Below are positions 5,064 to 11,239 of a DNA stretch of 11,937 bases, in pieces (positions within the stretch are counted from its first letter, which is position 1; each line of letters opens with the position of its first letter). The notes beneath the pieces are model-generated. The model searched no databases, was not told the DNA's origin, and saw nothing but the letters and a program-made list of their open reading frames with translations. The position numbers and the translations under genes were made by a program. Source of the DNA: Chloroflexota bacterium (GTDB taxonomy: Bacteria > Chloroflexota > Limnocylindria > Limnocylindrales > CSP1-4); contig JANYAA010000383.1 in assembly GCA_025355255.1 (NCBI GenBank), positions 1-11,937 of the forward strand. The letters are read 5' to 3'.

Positions 5064-7568
5064 TCAGCCTCGGATCCGGAGGTTCTCAGGGTCAAACAGG
5101 GCGCCTGCGCCGGCCACCGCAACGGTCACCGGGTAGTGCTCCTGGAAGTACTCCACCGCCAACTTGGTGCCAACGACCGCCAGGGCGGGCGGGAGATACG
5201 CCATCAGCACGTGCTTGCCGGTAGAGGGGCTGGCGCCTGCAGAGTTGGCGTAGGAGCGACGGCCCTTCGAATCCTCGATCGGCGTGCCGTCCGGCATCGT
5301 GATCGGCTGGCGGCCAAGCATGTAGCGCTTCTCGCCCGAGGCCGAGTCGTGGTCGTCCACGGTCAGGATGCAGCAGGTCGCGGACAGCGGCTGTTCCAGC
5401 TGCCGGACCACGGCGTCGCGGCCAATGAAGTCCGCGTCCTTGATCTTCGGCGGGAGCATGCCCGCTTCAGCGGTGGTGTAGTCGTTGTCCAGCTCCGCGC
5501 CGTACGCACGGTAGCCCTTCTCCAGACGGCCGGTGGTGCCGTACACGCCCATGCCGCACGCGGTCAGGCCGTACTGCTCGCCGGCAGCCCAGAGCTCGTC
5601 CCAGAGGCGCTGGCCCTGCTCCATCGGGACGTAGAGCTCCCAGCCCAGGTCGCCGACATAGCTGATGCGCGAGGCCAGGACGATCTGCGAGCCCATCTCC
5701 ACGTCGCGGCAGGTGCCAAAGGGGAACGCCTTGTGGCTCATGTCCGCACGGGTGAGCGACTGGACGATGTCCCGCGCGCGCGGGCCCCAAACGCCAATCG
5801 TGGTGTAGGCCGTGGTGAGGTCAACGATGGACGCCATCGGCGCCAGGTTGTCCTTGAACCACTTGAGGTCGGCCATGCCGTGGGCGCCGCCGGTGACCAC
5901 ACGGAAGTGGTTCTTGGCAAGGCGCATGATCGTCAGGTCGCTCTTGAACCCGCCGGTCTCGGAGAGCACCGGGGTGTAGACAACCTTGCCAACCGCCACG
6001 TCCATCTGGCGCATCGCCACGCCCTGGACGCTGGCGAGGGCGCCCACGCCGAGGATGTCGAAGATGGCAAACGCGGAGAGGTCGAAGATGCCTGCGGCCT
6101 CGCGCATTGCGAGGTGCTCGGCGTTGATGATGGGGCTCCACCAGCGGGCGTCCCACTCGTTGGGGCGCGTCTGGACGCCGTACTTCTTAACGAGTGGCGC
6201 GTTGCACTTGTACCACTGCGCGCGCTCCCAGCCGGCAACCTCGAAAAACTCGGCGTCGTGCGCCTTCTGCCAGTCGTACATCGGCGTCTTGCGCAGCGGC
6301 CGGTCGGACAGGTACTGCTCGGCCGGGTGGACGATGCCGTAGGTCTTGGGAAACGCCTCGAAGGCGCGGGCCTTCGTGTGCTTGCGGGTCTTCTGGTGCG
6401 CGTGGAAGCGGGAGATGTCGGACTGGTTGAGGTCAATGGAGGGCTCGCCGTGGACCATCCACTCGGCGACGGCCTTGCCGACGGCCGGGCCTTCCTTGAC
6501 CCAGACGGCTGCGGCGGCCCAGAGGCCCTTGACCTCGGGGGTCTCGCCCAGAACCGGCATGCCGTCGGGCGTCAGCGCGATGAGGCCGTTGATGGCGTAC
6601 TTCTGGCCCACCTTCTCGTCGCCGAGGATCTCGGGGAACAGCTCCAGCGCGTCCTCAAGCTGCGGGTCGAAGTCGTCCTGCGTGAAGGGGAACTCCGTGG
6701 GCGACAGCGCGGCCGCCTCATTGGACGGGATGGTCTCCGGGTCGTGCAGGATGGAGCGGTGGGCGTAGGAGCCAACCTCAAAGCCGATGCCGTCCTGGCG
6801 CTCGTACATGAGCACGTCCATGTCGCGGACGATGGGGTAGCCGATGGCCTTGCTGCTCTTCTCGAACAGCGGGACGGGCCCGTAGTCGGCCATCTGGTGG
6901 ACAACCGGGGTGAGCGGGATGTAGGCGCCGGCCATCTCGGCGAGGAGCGGGGCCCACACGCCGCAGGCGATGATGACGTACTCGGCCTCGATGACGCCGC
7001 GGTTGGTGGTGACGGTCTTGATGCGGCCGTCCTCGACGCCCATCGCGGTAACTTCGGTCATCGCGAATGACTGCAGAGCGCCCATAGCCTCGGCCTTCTC
7101 GCGGCAGAGCGTGCCGAACTGGAGCGAGTCGCAGACGCCAACCTCAGGGCTGTAGAAGCCGCCGACGAGGATCTCCTCGTTGATGAACGGCACCAGCGCC
7201 TTGATCTCGGCCGGGGTGACCATGCGCGAGTTGATGCCCCAGTTCTTGCTGGAGTCCACCTTGCGCCGGAGCTCGTTGAGGCGCTCCTGGGAGCGGGCAA
7301 CCTCAAGGCCGCCACACATCGTGTAGACGTCCCAGTCCTGGTACTGGCGGGCGGACTCGAGCGTGAGCTCCGCCATCTCCTTGTTGTGGTCCGCCAGGTA
7401 CAGGAAGTTGGACGCGTGACCGGTGGAGCCGCCCGGATTGGGGAGCGGGCCCTTGTCGATCTGGACGATGTCCTTCCAGCCGAGGTTGGCCAGGTGGTAC
7501 GCGATGCTGTTGCCGACGATGCCGGCTCCGATGATCACGACCTTCGCGCTGGACGGGAAGCTGGCCAT
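5064..7568 (-). CDS. Dimethylglycine/sarcosine dehydrogenase-type flavoprotein with GcvT-like folate domain
   Basis: 834-residue enzyme expected to demethylate an N-methyl glycine derivative (dimethylglycine or sarcosine) with transfer of the one-carbon unit to tetrahydrofolate. ATG 7568 has AGGAG (7581-7577) eight bases upstream. Domains: DAO-type FAD domain about 9-370 with GAGIVG (14-19) and GGSTGHAS, whose His51 matches the His that binds FAD covalently in this family; FAO_M linker about 373-430; GcvT-like domain about 430-715 (GGFKSDLTIMRL with Asp544, RISYVGDLGWELYVP, RLEKGYRAYG); C-terminal barrel about 730-834. His224 and Tyr255 fall where Arthrobacter dimethylglycine oxidase has its active-site His and Tyr (alignment from memory). 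The operon with etfB-etfA implies ETF rather than oxygen as acceptor. The exact substrate is inferred, not proven. Confidence 0.88.
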   Translation of the reverse strand: MASFPSSAKVVIIGAGIVGNSIAYHLANLGWKDIVQIDKGPLPNPGGSTGHASNFLYLADHNKEMAELTLESARQYQDWDVYTMCGGLEVARSQERLNELRRKVDSSKNWGINSRMVTPAEIKALVPFINEEILVGGFYSPEVGVCDSLQFGTLCREKAEAMGALQSFAMTEVTAMGVEDGRIKTVTTNRGVIEAEYVIIACGVWAPLLAEMAGAYIPLTPVVHQMADYGPVPLFEKSSKAIGYPIVRDMDVLMYERQDGIGFEVGSYAHRSILHDPETIPSNEAAALSPTEFPFTQDDFDPQLEDALELFPEILGDEKVGQKYAINGLIALTPDGMPVLGETPEVKGLWAAAAVWVKEGPAVGKAVAEWMVHGEPSIDLNQSDISRFHAHQKTRKHTKARAFEAFPKTYGIVHPAEQYLSDRPLRKTPMYDWQKAHDAEFFEVAGWERAQWYKCNAPLVKKYGVQTRPNEWDARWWSPIINAEHLAMREAAGIFDLSAFAIFDILGVGALASVQGVAMRQMDVAVGKVVYTPVLSETGGFKSDLTIMRLAKNHFRVVTGGAHGMADLKWFKDNLAPMASIVDLTTAYTTIGVWGPRARDIVQSLTRADMSHKAFPFGTCRDVEMGSQIVLASRISYVGDLGWELYVPMEQGQRLWDELWAAGEQYGLTACGMGVYGTTGRLEKGYRAYGAELDNDYTTAEAGMLPPKIKDADFIGRDAVVRQLEQPLSATCCILTVDDHDSASGEKRYMLGRQPITMPDGTPIEDSKGRRSYANSAGASPSTGKHVLMAYLPPALAVVGTKLAVEYFQEHYPVTVAVAGAGALFDPENLRIRG

Positions 7569-7688
7569 TGACACTGCTCCTGTGCGGTGGCGGGGGGTGC
7601 TACTTGGGTGCGGCATGTGGTGCGGCGCCTTGTTGTGGCCGGTTGCGCGCAATGCGCAGCCAGCCGGGCGGTGCGCCGCGGTTCGCGA

Positions 7689-7718
7689 ATGCTAACTGTT
7701 GACAATTGCCCGTGTCAA
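7689..7718 (-). promoter_or_regulatory. Candidate promoter of the dehydrogenase-ETF operon
   Basis: On the minus strand a perfect TTGACA (7718-7713) is followed after 18 bp by TAGCAT (7694-7689). The -35 box is one arm of the palindrome at 7698-7719. It would leave a leader of about 110 bases before the dehydrogenase ATG, in which no riboswitch is recognised. Confidence 0.5.
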
Positions 7719-7719
7719 C
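7698..7719. promoter_or_regulatory. Perfect 7+8+7 palindrome, putative GntR operator
   Basis: GTTGACA (7698-7704) and TGTCAAC (7713-7719) are perfect inverted repeats with an 8-bp spacer, midway between the divergent dehydrogenase and GntR genes. Each arm is also a consensus -35 box, one on each strand. A dimeric repressor bound here would cover both promoters at once. That the neighbouring GntR protein binds it is inference from position and symmetry. Confidence 0.6.
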
Positions 7720-7727
7720 GCCATTCT
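7699..7727 (+). promoter_or_regulatory. Candidate promoter of the GntR gene
   Basis: TTGACA (7699-7704), a 17-bp spacer and CATTCT (7722-7727) form a sigma-70-like promoter reading toward the regulator, with its -35 box inside the palindrome. The predicted leader is about 60 bases. Confidence 0.5.
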
Positions 7728-7796
7728 TGCGCTCGCCACAGCGGCTGGGTTGGCTGTTCCCCACCAGCGTGCTGATGCGCCAGGGCCGGAGGCCTG

Positions 7797-8456
7797 ATGT
7801 CGCAACTGGACCACAAGCAGCTCTGGGAGTCCATCGCGGACCGCCTGCGGGAGGAGATCCTGGACGGGCATCTGCCCGCCGGTTCGCGCCTCGTGGAGAC
7901 GGATCTGGCGACGCGGTTTGGCGTGTCCCGCGGGCCCGTGCGCGACGCGCTTGCGGACCTGTCGCGGTCCGGGCTGGTGGTGGACCTGCCGCGGCGCGGG
8001 ACGTTTGTCGCCAGCCTGCGTGAGGAGGACCTGGCCGAGGTCTACGAAGTGCGCCGGGCGCTCGAGGAGGGCGCGGTCCGCATGGCGGTGGCGCGGGCTT
8101 CCGAGGAGGAGCTCGCCGAGATGGACCGGCTGCTCTCCGCTACTGAGGCGGCGTACCACGCGGGTCCGCTGCCGGCGGCGTGGGAGGCGGACATGGCCTT
8201 CCACCGCATCTGCTGCCGAATGGCCGGGAACGGCCGCCTCGTGGAGCTGTTTGACCAGCTGGCCTCTCAGACCGTGTTGCTGATGCGGACCGCTCTGGCC
8301 GAGCGCGCGTCGCTCGCCTGGACGCCGCCCGTTGCCGTGCACCGGCACATTGCGGACGCAATCCGGGGGCGCGACGCGGAGGCCGCCGTCCGCGCGGTGG
8401 CGGACCACTACCAGTACACCGAGGACCGGCTGGCGGGGCGGGCGAAGACCGAGTAG
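7797..8456 (+). CDS. GntR-family transcriptional regulator, FadR/FCD subgroup
   Basis: 219-residue DNA-binding regulator, probably a ligand-responsive repressor of the divergent dehydrogenase-ETF operon and of itself. The N-terminal winged helix (about 8-75) has the GntR pattern IADRLREEILDGHLPAGSRL, ETDLATRFGVSRGPVRDAL and RRGTFVA. The C-terminal all-helical FCD domain (about 80-215) keeps all four residues of the usual metal/carboxylate-ligand site: Asp132 and His136 (ADMAFH), His182 (VHRHI) and His204 (ADHYQY). An intact site suggests a carboxylate effector, which would fit dimethylglycine, sarcosine or a related acid, but the ligand is inferred. ATG 7797 has GGAGG at 7788-7792. That site lies within a small CAGGGCC/GGCCTG fold that could limit its access. 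Confidence 0.93.
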   Translation: MSQLDHKQLWESIADRLREEILDGHLPAGSRLVETDLATRFGVSRGPVRDALADLSRSGLVVDLPRRGTFVASLREEDLAEVYEVRRALEEGAVRMAVARASEEELAEMDRLLSATEAAYHAGPLPAAWEADMAFHRICCRMAGNGRLVELFDQLASQTVLLMRTALAERASLAWTPPVAVHRHIADAIRGRDAEAAVRAVADHYQYTEDRLAGRAKTE

Positions 8457-8459
8457 ACA

Positions 8460-8475
8460 TGGCGGGCCGCCGCCA
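8460..8475 (+). terminator. Stem-loop just after the GntR gene (weak terminator candidate)
   Basis: TGGCGG and CCGCCA form a 6-bp GC-rich stem with a 4-base loop starting 3 bases after the GntR stop codon. No T-tract follows, so it may be a Rho-dependent or 3'-protective structure, or chance in GC-rich DNA. Confidence 0.25.
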
Positions 8476-8491
8476 CCCTGAGTAGCGGTCG

Positions 8492-8518
8492 GATGAAGTC
8501 TTCATCATGCCGTGCGCC
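8492..8518. promoter_or_regulatory. Palindrome copy 1 upstream of the Rrf2 gene
   Basis: GATGAAG, T, CTTCATC (8492-8506) is a perfect 7+1+7 inverted repeat, followed by ATGC and GCGCCAC. The palindrome core plus these flanking bases recur 91 bp downstream, making a protein-binding site likely. The neighbouring Rrf2 regulator is the obvious candidate binder, but this is inference. Confidence 0.5.
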
Positions 8519-8583
8519 ACATGCCGCGAACCGTGGAGCATCGGTCGCAATTCCATCGTCCCGTGCGACAGGGTGGCGAAACC

Positions 8584-8607
8584 GTGAAGTCTTCATCCAT
8601 GCGCCAC
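8584..8607. promoter_or_regulatory. Palindrome copy 2 upstream of the Rrf2 gene
   Basis: GTGAAG, T, CTTCATC (8584-8597) repeats the first palindrome with TGAAGTCTTCA symmetric, again followed by ATG and CGCCAC. It lies about 90 bp before the Rrf2 start codon. The rest of the 8457-8686 gap shows no convincing gene. Confidence 0.5.
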
Positions 8608-8673
8608 CGAGAGAGGCGGTATCGACGAGACCCGGCAGGGCGCCCGCGCGGGGCGCGTTCTGCCGGACGGTCG

Positions 8674-8679
8674 CATACT
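8674..8679 (+). promoter_or_regulatory. Candidate -10 box of a leaderless Rrf2 transcript
   Basis: CATACT lies 7 bases before the ATG at 8687. Transcription from it would begin at or next to the start codon, and only a weak GGGG precedes the ATG, so a leaderless mRNA is plausible. No good -35 box is visible. Confidence 0.3.
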
Positions 8680-8686
8680 CGGGGCG

Positions 8687-9127
8687 ATGCGACTCGAACT
8701 CACCAAGCGCGGCGACTACGCCGTGCGCGCCATGCTGGCCCTGACCCGCCGCGCGGGCAACGGGCTGCTGTCTGCGCGCCGGATCGCCGACGCCATGGGC
8801 ATCCCCGTCCGATTCCTGCCCCAGGTGCTGGCCGACCTCCAGCGTGCGGGGCTTGTTGAGGCGGCCCCGGGCCGCAGTGGCGGGTACCGGCTAGCACGCG
8901 ACCCGAAGACCGTGAGCCTGCTCGAGGTCATCGAGGCGGTCGAGGGCGACACGCGTCGGCGCGCCTGCGTGTTGCGCGGCGTCCCCTGCGGCCAGGATGG
9001 CCACTGCGACGTCCACGACGTGTTCGCCGCCGGGCAGGACGCGCTTCGCAATACCTTTGCGCGGGCGACGCTGGCCGAGATGGCGGGGCCGGCCACGGAG
9101 GCCGCTCTGGCTACCGCAGCCGAGTAG
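8687..9127 (+). CDS. Rrf2-family regulator with Fe-S cluster cysteines (NsrR/IscR type)
   Basis: 146-residue winged-helix regulator. The N-terminal HTH (about 1-70) shows the family pattern LTKRGDYAVRAMLAL, SARRIADAMGIPVRFLPQVLADLQRAGLV and GRSGGYRLAR. The sensing loop holds Cys94, Cys101 and Cys107 (CX6CX5C in ACVLRGVPCGQDGHCDVHDVF), the three cysteines that ligate a [2Fe-2S] or [4Fe-4S] cluster in IscR and NsrR. Spacing between the first two differs a little among NsrR proteins, so it does not decide the subtype. The gene sits beside a copper nitrite reductase and an NnrS-like membrane protein, which favours NO sensing (NsrR-like) over Fe-S homeostasis. No isc/suf genes are present. ATG 8687 begins the conserved MRLELTKRGDYA motif. 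It is convergent with the lipoprotein gene, with a 13-bp gap. Confidence 0.9.
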   Translation: MRLELTKRGDYAVRAMLALTRRAGNGLLSARRIADAMGIPVRFLPQVLADLQRAGLVEAAPGRSGGYRLARDPKTVSLLEVIEAVEGDTRRRACVLRGVPCGQDGHCDVHDVFAAGQDALRNTFARATLAEMAGPATEAALATAAE

Positions 9128-9140
9128 GCGCAGGCGCCAG

Positions 9141-9782
9141 CTACGGGGTCACGGTGACGGACATCGATGCCGGCGACGGGCAGACCAACCGCACGGTGAT
9201 GCCGAGGTCGAAGGCGATCACGCCAGTCGCCAGCGGAAACGACGCGCGGGTGACGCCCAGCACCGGGTCCTTGCACCAGGTGGCGAGATTGGGCGCGTTC
9301 GGCAGCGGCCACCAGGCGCCAAGCTCAATCGCCAGCGCCTGACCCGCCTTGATGTTGAACGAGGTGGCATGCCCCGCGTTCACGACGCTCACGGCAAGTA
9401 CCCGCCCGTCGGGCCCGGCGACACCGACAACCTTTGGCAGTCGAATGACGCAGGCGCCGCCGGTGTTGCGGAGGGGCTGCCGGAAGTACCTCGCAGAGGT
9501 GTTCCCGTAGCCGTAGGCGGCGGTCGCTGGGGCGGTGATCACAAACGTGTCGGCGGAGCACGTGCCGCCCGGGTTGGGCAGCACCGCCTGCGGGGACGCG
9601 GTTGAGCTCGGCGCGGCGCTGGGCGTCGCCGTTGCGGCGGCACTTGGTGTGGGGCTGCTGGTCGGTGGGGGCACCGTGGGTGATGGCGAAGGGCTCATCG
9701 GCGGGGCAGGCTGGCCGCAGCCCACCAGCACCGATCCAAACAGGACTGCCAGAGCGACGCGCCATGCGCTGCGTCGGATCAT
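9141..9782 (-). CDS. Secreted lipoprotein with DUF4232-like domain
   Basis: 213-residue predicted lipoprotein. It has a basic N-terminus, a hydrophobic core and the lipobox LVGC with lipidated Cys22, followed by a long Pro/Ser/Thr/Ala linker (about 24-67) that would hold the domain away from the membrane. The C-terminal domain (about 70-213) has four Cys (75, 111, 170, 201), which could form two disulfides, and beta-rich segments such as RNTGGACVIRLP and AGHATSFNIKAGQALAIELG that resemble the DUF4232 beta-sandwich seen in high-GC Gram-positive-type exported proteins. Its function is unknown. The ATG at 9782 lies 9 bases after the stop of the membrane protein gene, so the two are very likely co-transcribed. 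A role in the surface nitrogen-oxide or copper module is inference from position only. Confidence 0.8.
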   Translation of the reverse strand: MIRRSAWRVALAVLFGSVLVGCGQPAPPMSPSPSPTVPPPTSSPTPSAAATATPSAAPSSTASPQAVLPNPGGTCSADTFVITAPATAAYGYGNTSARYFRQPLRNTGGACVIRLPKVVGVAGPDGRVLAVSVVNAGHATSFNIKAGQALAIELGAWWPLPNAPNLATWCKDPVLGVTRASFPLATGVIAFDLGITVRLVCPSPASMSVTVTP

Positions 9783-9791
9783 GCGCTCACG

Positions 9792-11108
9792 CTACGCGCG
9801 ACGCCGGGTCAGACGCAAGGCCGAACCGGCGAGGCCGGCGGCCGCCACCACCGACGCGGCAACGAGCAGGGCGCCAACCCCAGTCAGCGCCGGGATCCCC
9901 AAGGGCCAGCCGACGGCCACGCACGCCGTCCCGACGTTGATCGCCAGCCATCGCGGTCGCGCACACGTGCCCAGCAGGTACCGCTGGCGCGCGTGGTCAG
10001 CAGGCGTTCCGGGTCCAATCGCAGGCAGCAGGTGCGTCCACGAGCCAATGAGCACCTGGATCACCCAGCCCATCGCCAGCGGCGCGGCGACCAGCGGCGA
10101 GGACCACGCCCGGTCATCGCCGATGAGCCCAAGGGCACGCGCCAGCACCAGCGCAGACGCCAGGGTCACTCCCACCGCGGACCACCAGATACCCGCCAGC
10201 AGGCTCGCGGACGCCACGAAGTGCCAGTCAGCATCGGACGACCACCTGCCGCGCGACGCGTACACCTGCCTCGCCTCCACCGCGAGCGCGCCCGCGCCCA
10301 TCAGCGCAAGCACCGCTCCCCCGCCGGCCACAGCAACCCAGCCCGTGGTGAAGCCGGCGACAACCAGCAGCGACGCGGCTGCCGTCGCCAGCACCGCGAC
10401 CACGGCGCTCGCCCGCGGCACGATCCGCGTGCCCAGCACCGTGGGCAGGAAGTGGAGCAGCGTCGCCATGATCACCAGCGACACGAAGCCCAGCAGGTTG
10501 GTCCACGCGTGGGCGTCCCGCAGCGCCGTGAGCCGCTCCACCGCCGGCGGCCAGCCCGCAACCACCAGGGTGCCGATGGTGCCGCCGATCCCGACGTTGA
10601 CGAGCGCCAGCGTGTAGCCGAGGGTGACGATTGGGCGCCGCATCATCAGGCCGTCCCGGCCACCAAGCTGTACAGCCAGCGCCGTCATGCCGATGCCCGC
10701 GAGGTAGACCACGCCGCCGATGGGCGGCACGAGGGTGAGGGCAGGAGCCAGACCGCGCACAACCACCAGTGCCGCGCCAAGGGCGACCAGCCCCACGGCC
10801 GCCCCCCGGACTCGGGCAGGGGCGGGCTTGCCAGCGGCGAGCGCGGACACGAAGAAGGGCATCACGCCGGCAATCGCCGTGGAGGCGCCGCCGGTCAGCG
10901 CCAGGTGCAAGGGCAGCCAGGGCGTGGAGCCAAGCACGCCGGGCGCACCGGTCGCCAGCGCCACCGAGGCGCCGGCGGCGGCCGCGAGGTACAGCGCCGC
11001 AACCACGATGGACGCAGCCGCGATGCGGCGGTCGTCAGCGCGGCTTGGCCCAGGCGCGAAGGACGGGCGGCCCGGCTGCGTTTGGGCCGATCGGGGCTGC
11101 AACAACAT
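9792..11108 (-). CDS. 12-TM membrane protein, NnrS-like or heme-copper-oxidase-like
   Basis: Polytopic protein of 438 residues with about 12 hydrophobic segments (roughly 29-53, 65-93, 108-125, 128-148, 157-185, 201-220, 231-255, 256-276, 297-325, 338-362, 385-405, 406-428). Several His lie in or at the ends of helices: His68 (PLHLALTGG), His200 and His219 (HAWTNLLGFVSLVIMATLLHFLPTVLGTRI would span both), His296 (DWHFVAS) and His359 (GSWTHLLPAIG). Helix count, length and helix-edge His resemble NnrS proteins, which bind haem/copper in NO metabolism, and the membrane part of some actinobacterial nitrite reductase fusions. ATG 11108 is chosen because AAAGGTG lies about nine bases upstream. ATG 11132 is the alternative, without a ribosome binding site. 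It heads a two-gene unit with the lipoprotein and is divergent from nirK. Membrane topology is sure; the family is tentative. Confidence 0.75.
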   Translation of the reverse strand: MLLQPRSAQTQPGRPSFAPGPSRADDRRIAAASIVVAALYLAAAAGASVALATGAPGVLGSTPWLPLHLALTGGASTAIAGVMPFFVSALAAGKPAPARVRGAAVGLVALGAALVVVRGLAPALTLVPPIGGVVYLAGIGMTALAVQLGGRDGLMMRRPIVTLGYTLALVNVGIGGTIGTLVVAGWPPAVERLTALRDAHAWTNLLGFVSLVIMATLLHFLPTVLGTRIVPRASAVVAVLATAAASLLVVAGFTTGWVAVAGGGAVLALMGAGALAVEARQVYASRGRWSSDADWHFVASASLLAGIWWSAVGVTLASALVLARALGLIGDDRAWSSPLVAAPLAMGWVIQVLIGSWTHLLPAIGPGTPADHARQRYLLGTCARPRWLAINVGTACVAVGWPLGIPALTGVGALLVAASVVAAAGLAGSALRLTRRRA

Positions 11109-11121
11109 GCCGCTTGTCACC

Positions 11122-11156
11122 TTTACAAACATCTACTAACTTACTGATAGTTATAG
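11122..11156. promoter_or_regulatory. AT-rich divergent promoter region between the membrane protein and nirK
   Basis: An unusually AT-rich island in GC-rich DNA. For nirK, TTTACA (11122-11127), an 18-bp spacer and GATAGT (11146-11151) form a plausible promoter. On the minus strand TATAAC (11155-11150) could be a -10 for the membrane protein. TAACT (11137-11141) and AGTTA (11149-11153) are inverted with a 7-bp spacer, flanked by CTA and TAG, a possible operator. No FNR box (TTGAT-N4-ATCAA) is present. Confidence 0.35.
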
Positions 11157-11200
11157 CGCGTCCCGAAGAGCCGGCTGGAGTTGACCGGTCCAGGACGAAG

Positions 11201-11223
11201 GCCCGGGCGGGGCACTCCCGGGC
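11201..11223 (+). other. Hairpin in the nirK leader, just before the ribosome binding site
   Basis: GCCCGGG (11201-11207) and CCCGGGC (11217-11223) form a perfect, all-GC 7-bp stem with a 9-base loop. It ends 3 bases before AAAGGA (11227-11232), the nirK ribosome binding site. It might protect the mRNA 5' end or tune ribosome access. There is no T-tract, so an intrinsic terminator is unlikely. Confidence 0.45.
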
Positions 11224-11239
11224 AGGAAAGGATTTCTCA

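Noticed and set aside
3720..7070. A 1116-codon open frame on the plus strand, antisense to the dehydrogenase and ETF genes
   Set aside because: Its translation is rich in His, Arg, Gly and Asp with no recognisable domain. It is the mirror of strongly biased third positions in three well-supported minus-strand genes. Long antisense frames are expected at this GC content.
7582..7680. Possible riboswitch (glycine or tetrahydrofolate) in the dehydrogenase leader
   Set aside because: The leader is GC-rich with small palindromes such as TTCGCGAA, but I could not find the conserved cores or tandem aptamer layout.
9127..9138. Small GGCGC/GCGCC hairpin between the convergent Rrf2 and lipoprotein genes
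   Set aside because: It has only five base pairs, a two-base loop and no T-tract, and is easily produced by chance in this composition.
9535..11147. Plus-strand frames opposite the lipoprotein and 12-TM membrane protein
   Set aside because: They have low-complexity Arg/Gln/Thr composition, while the minus-strand reading gives a clear lipobox protein and a regular series of transmembrane helices.
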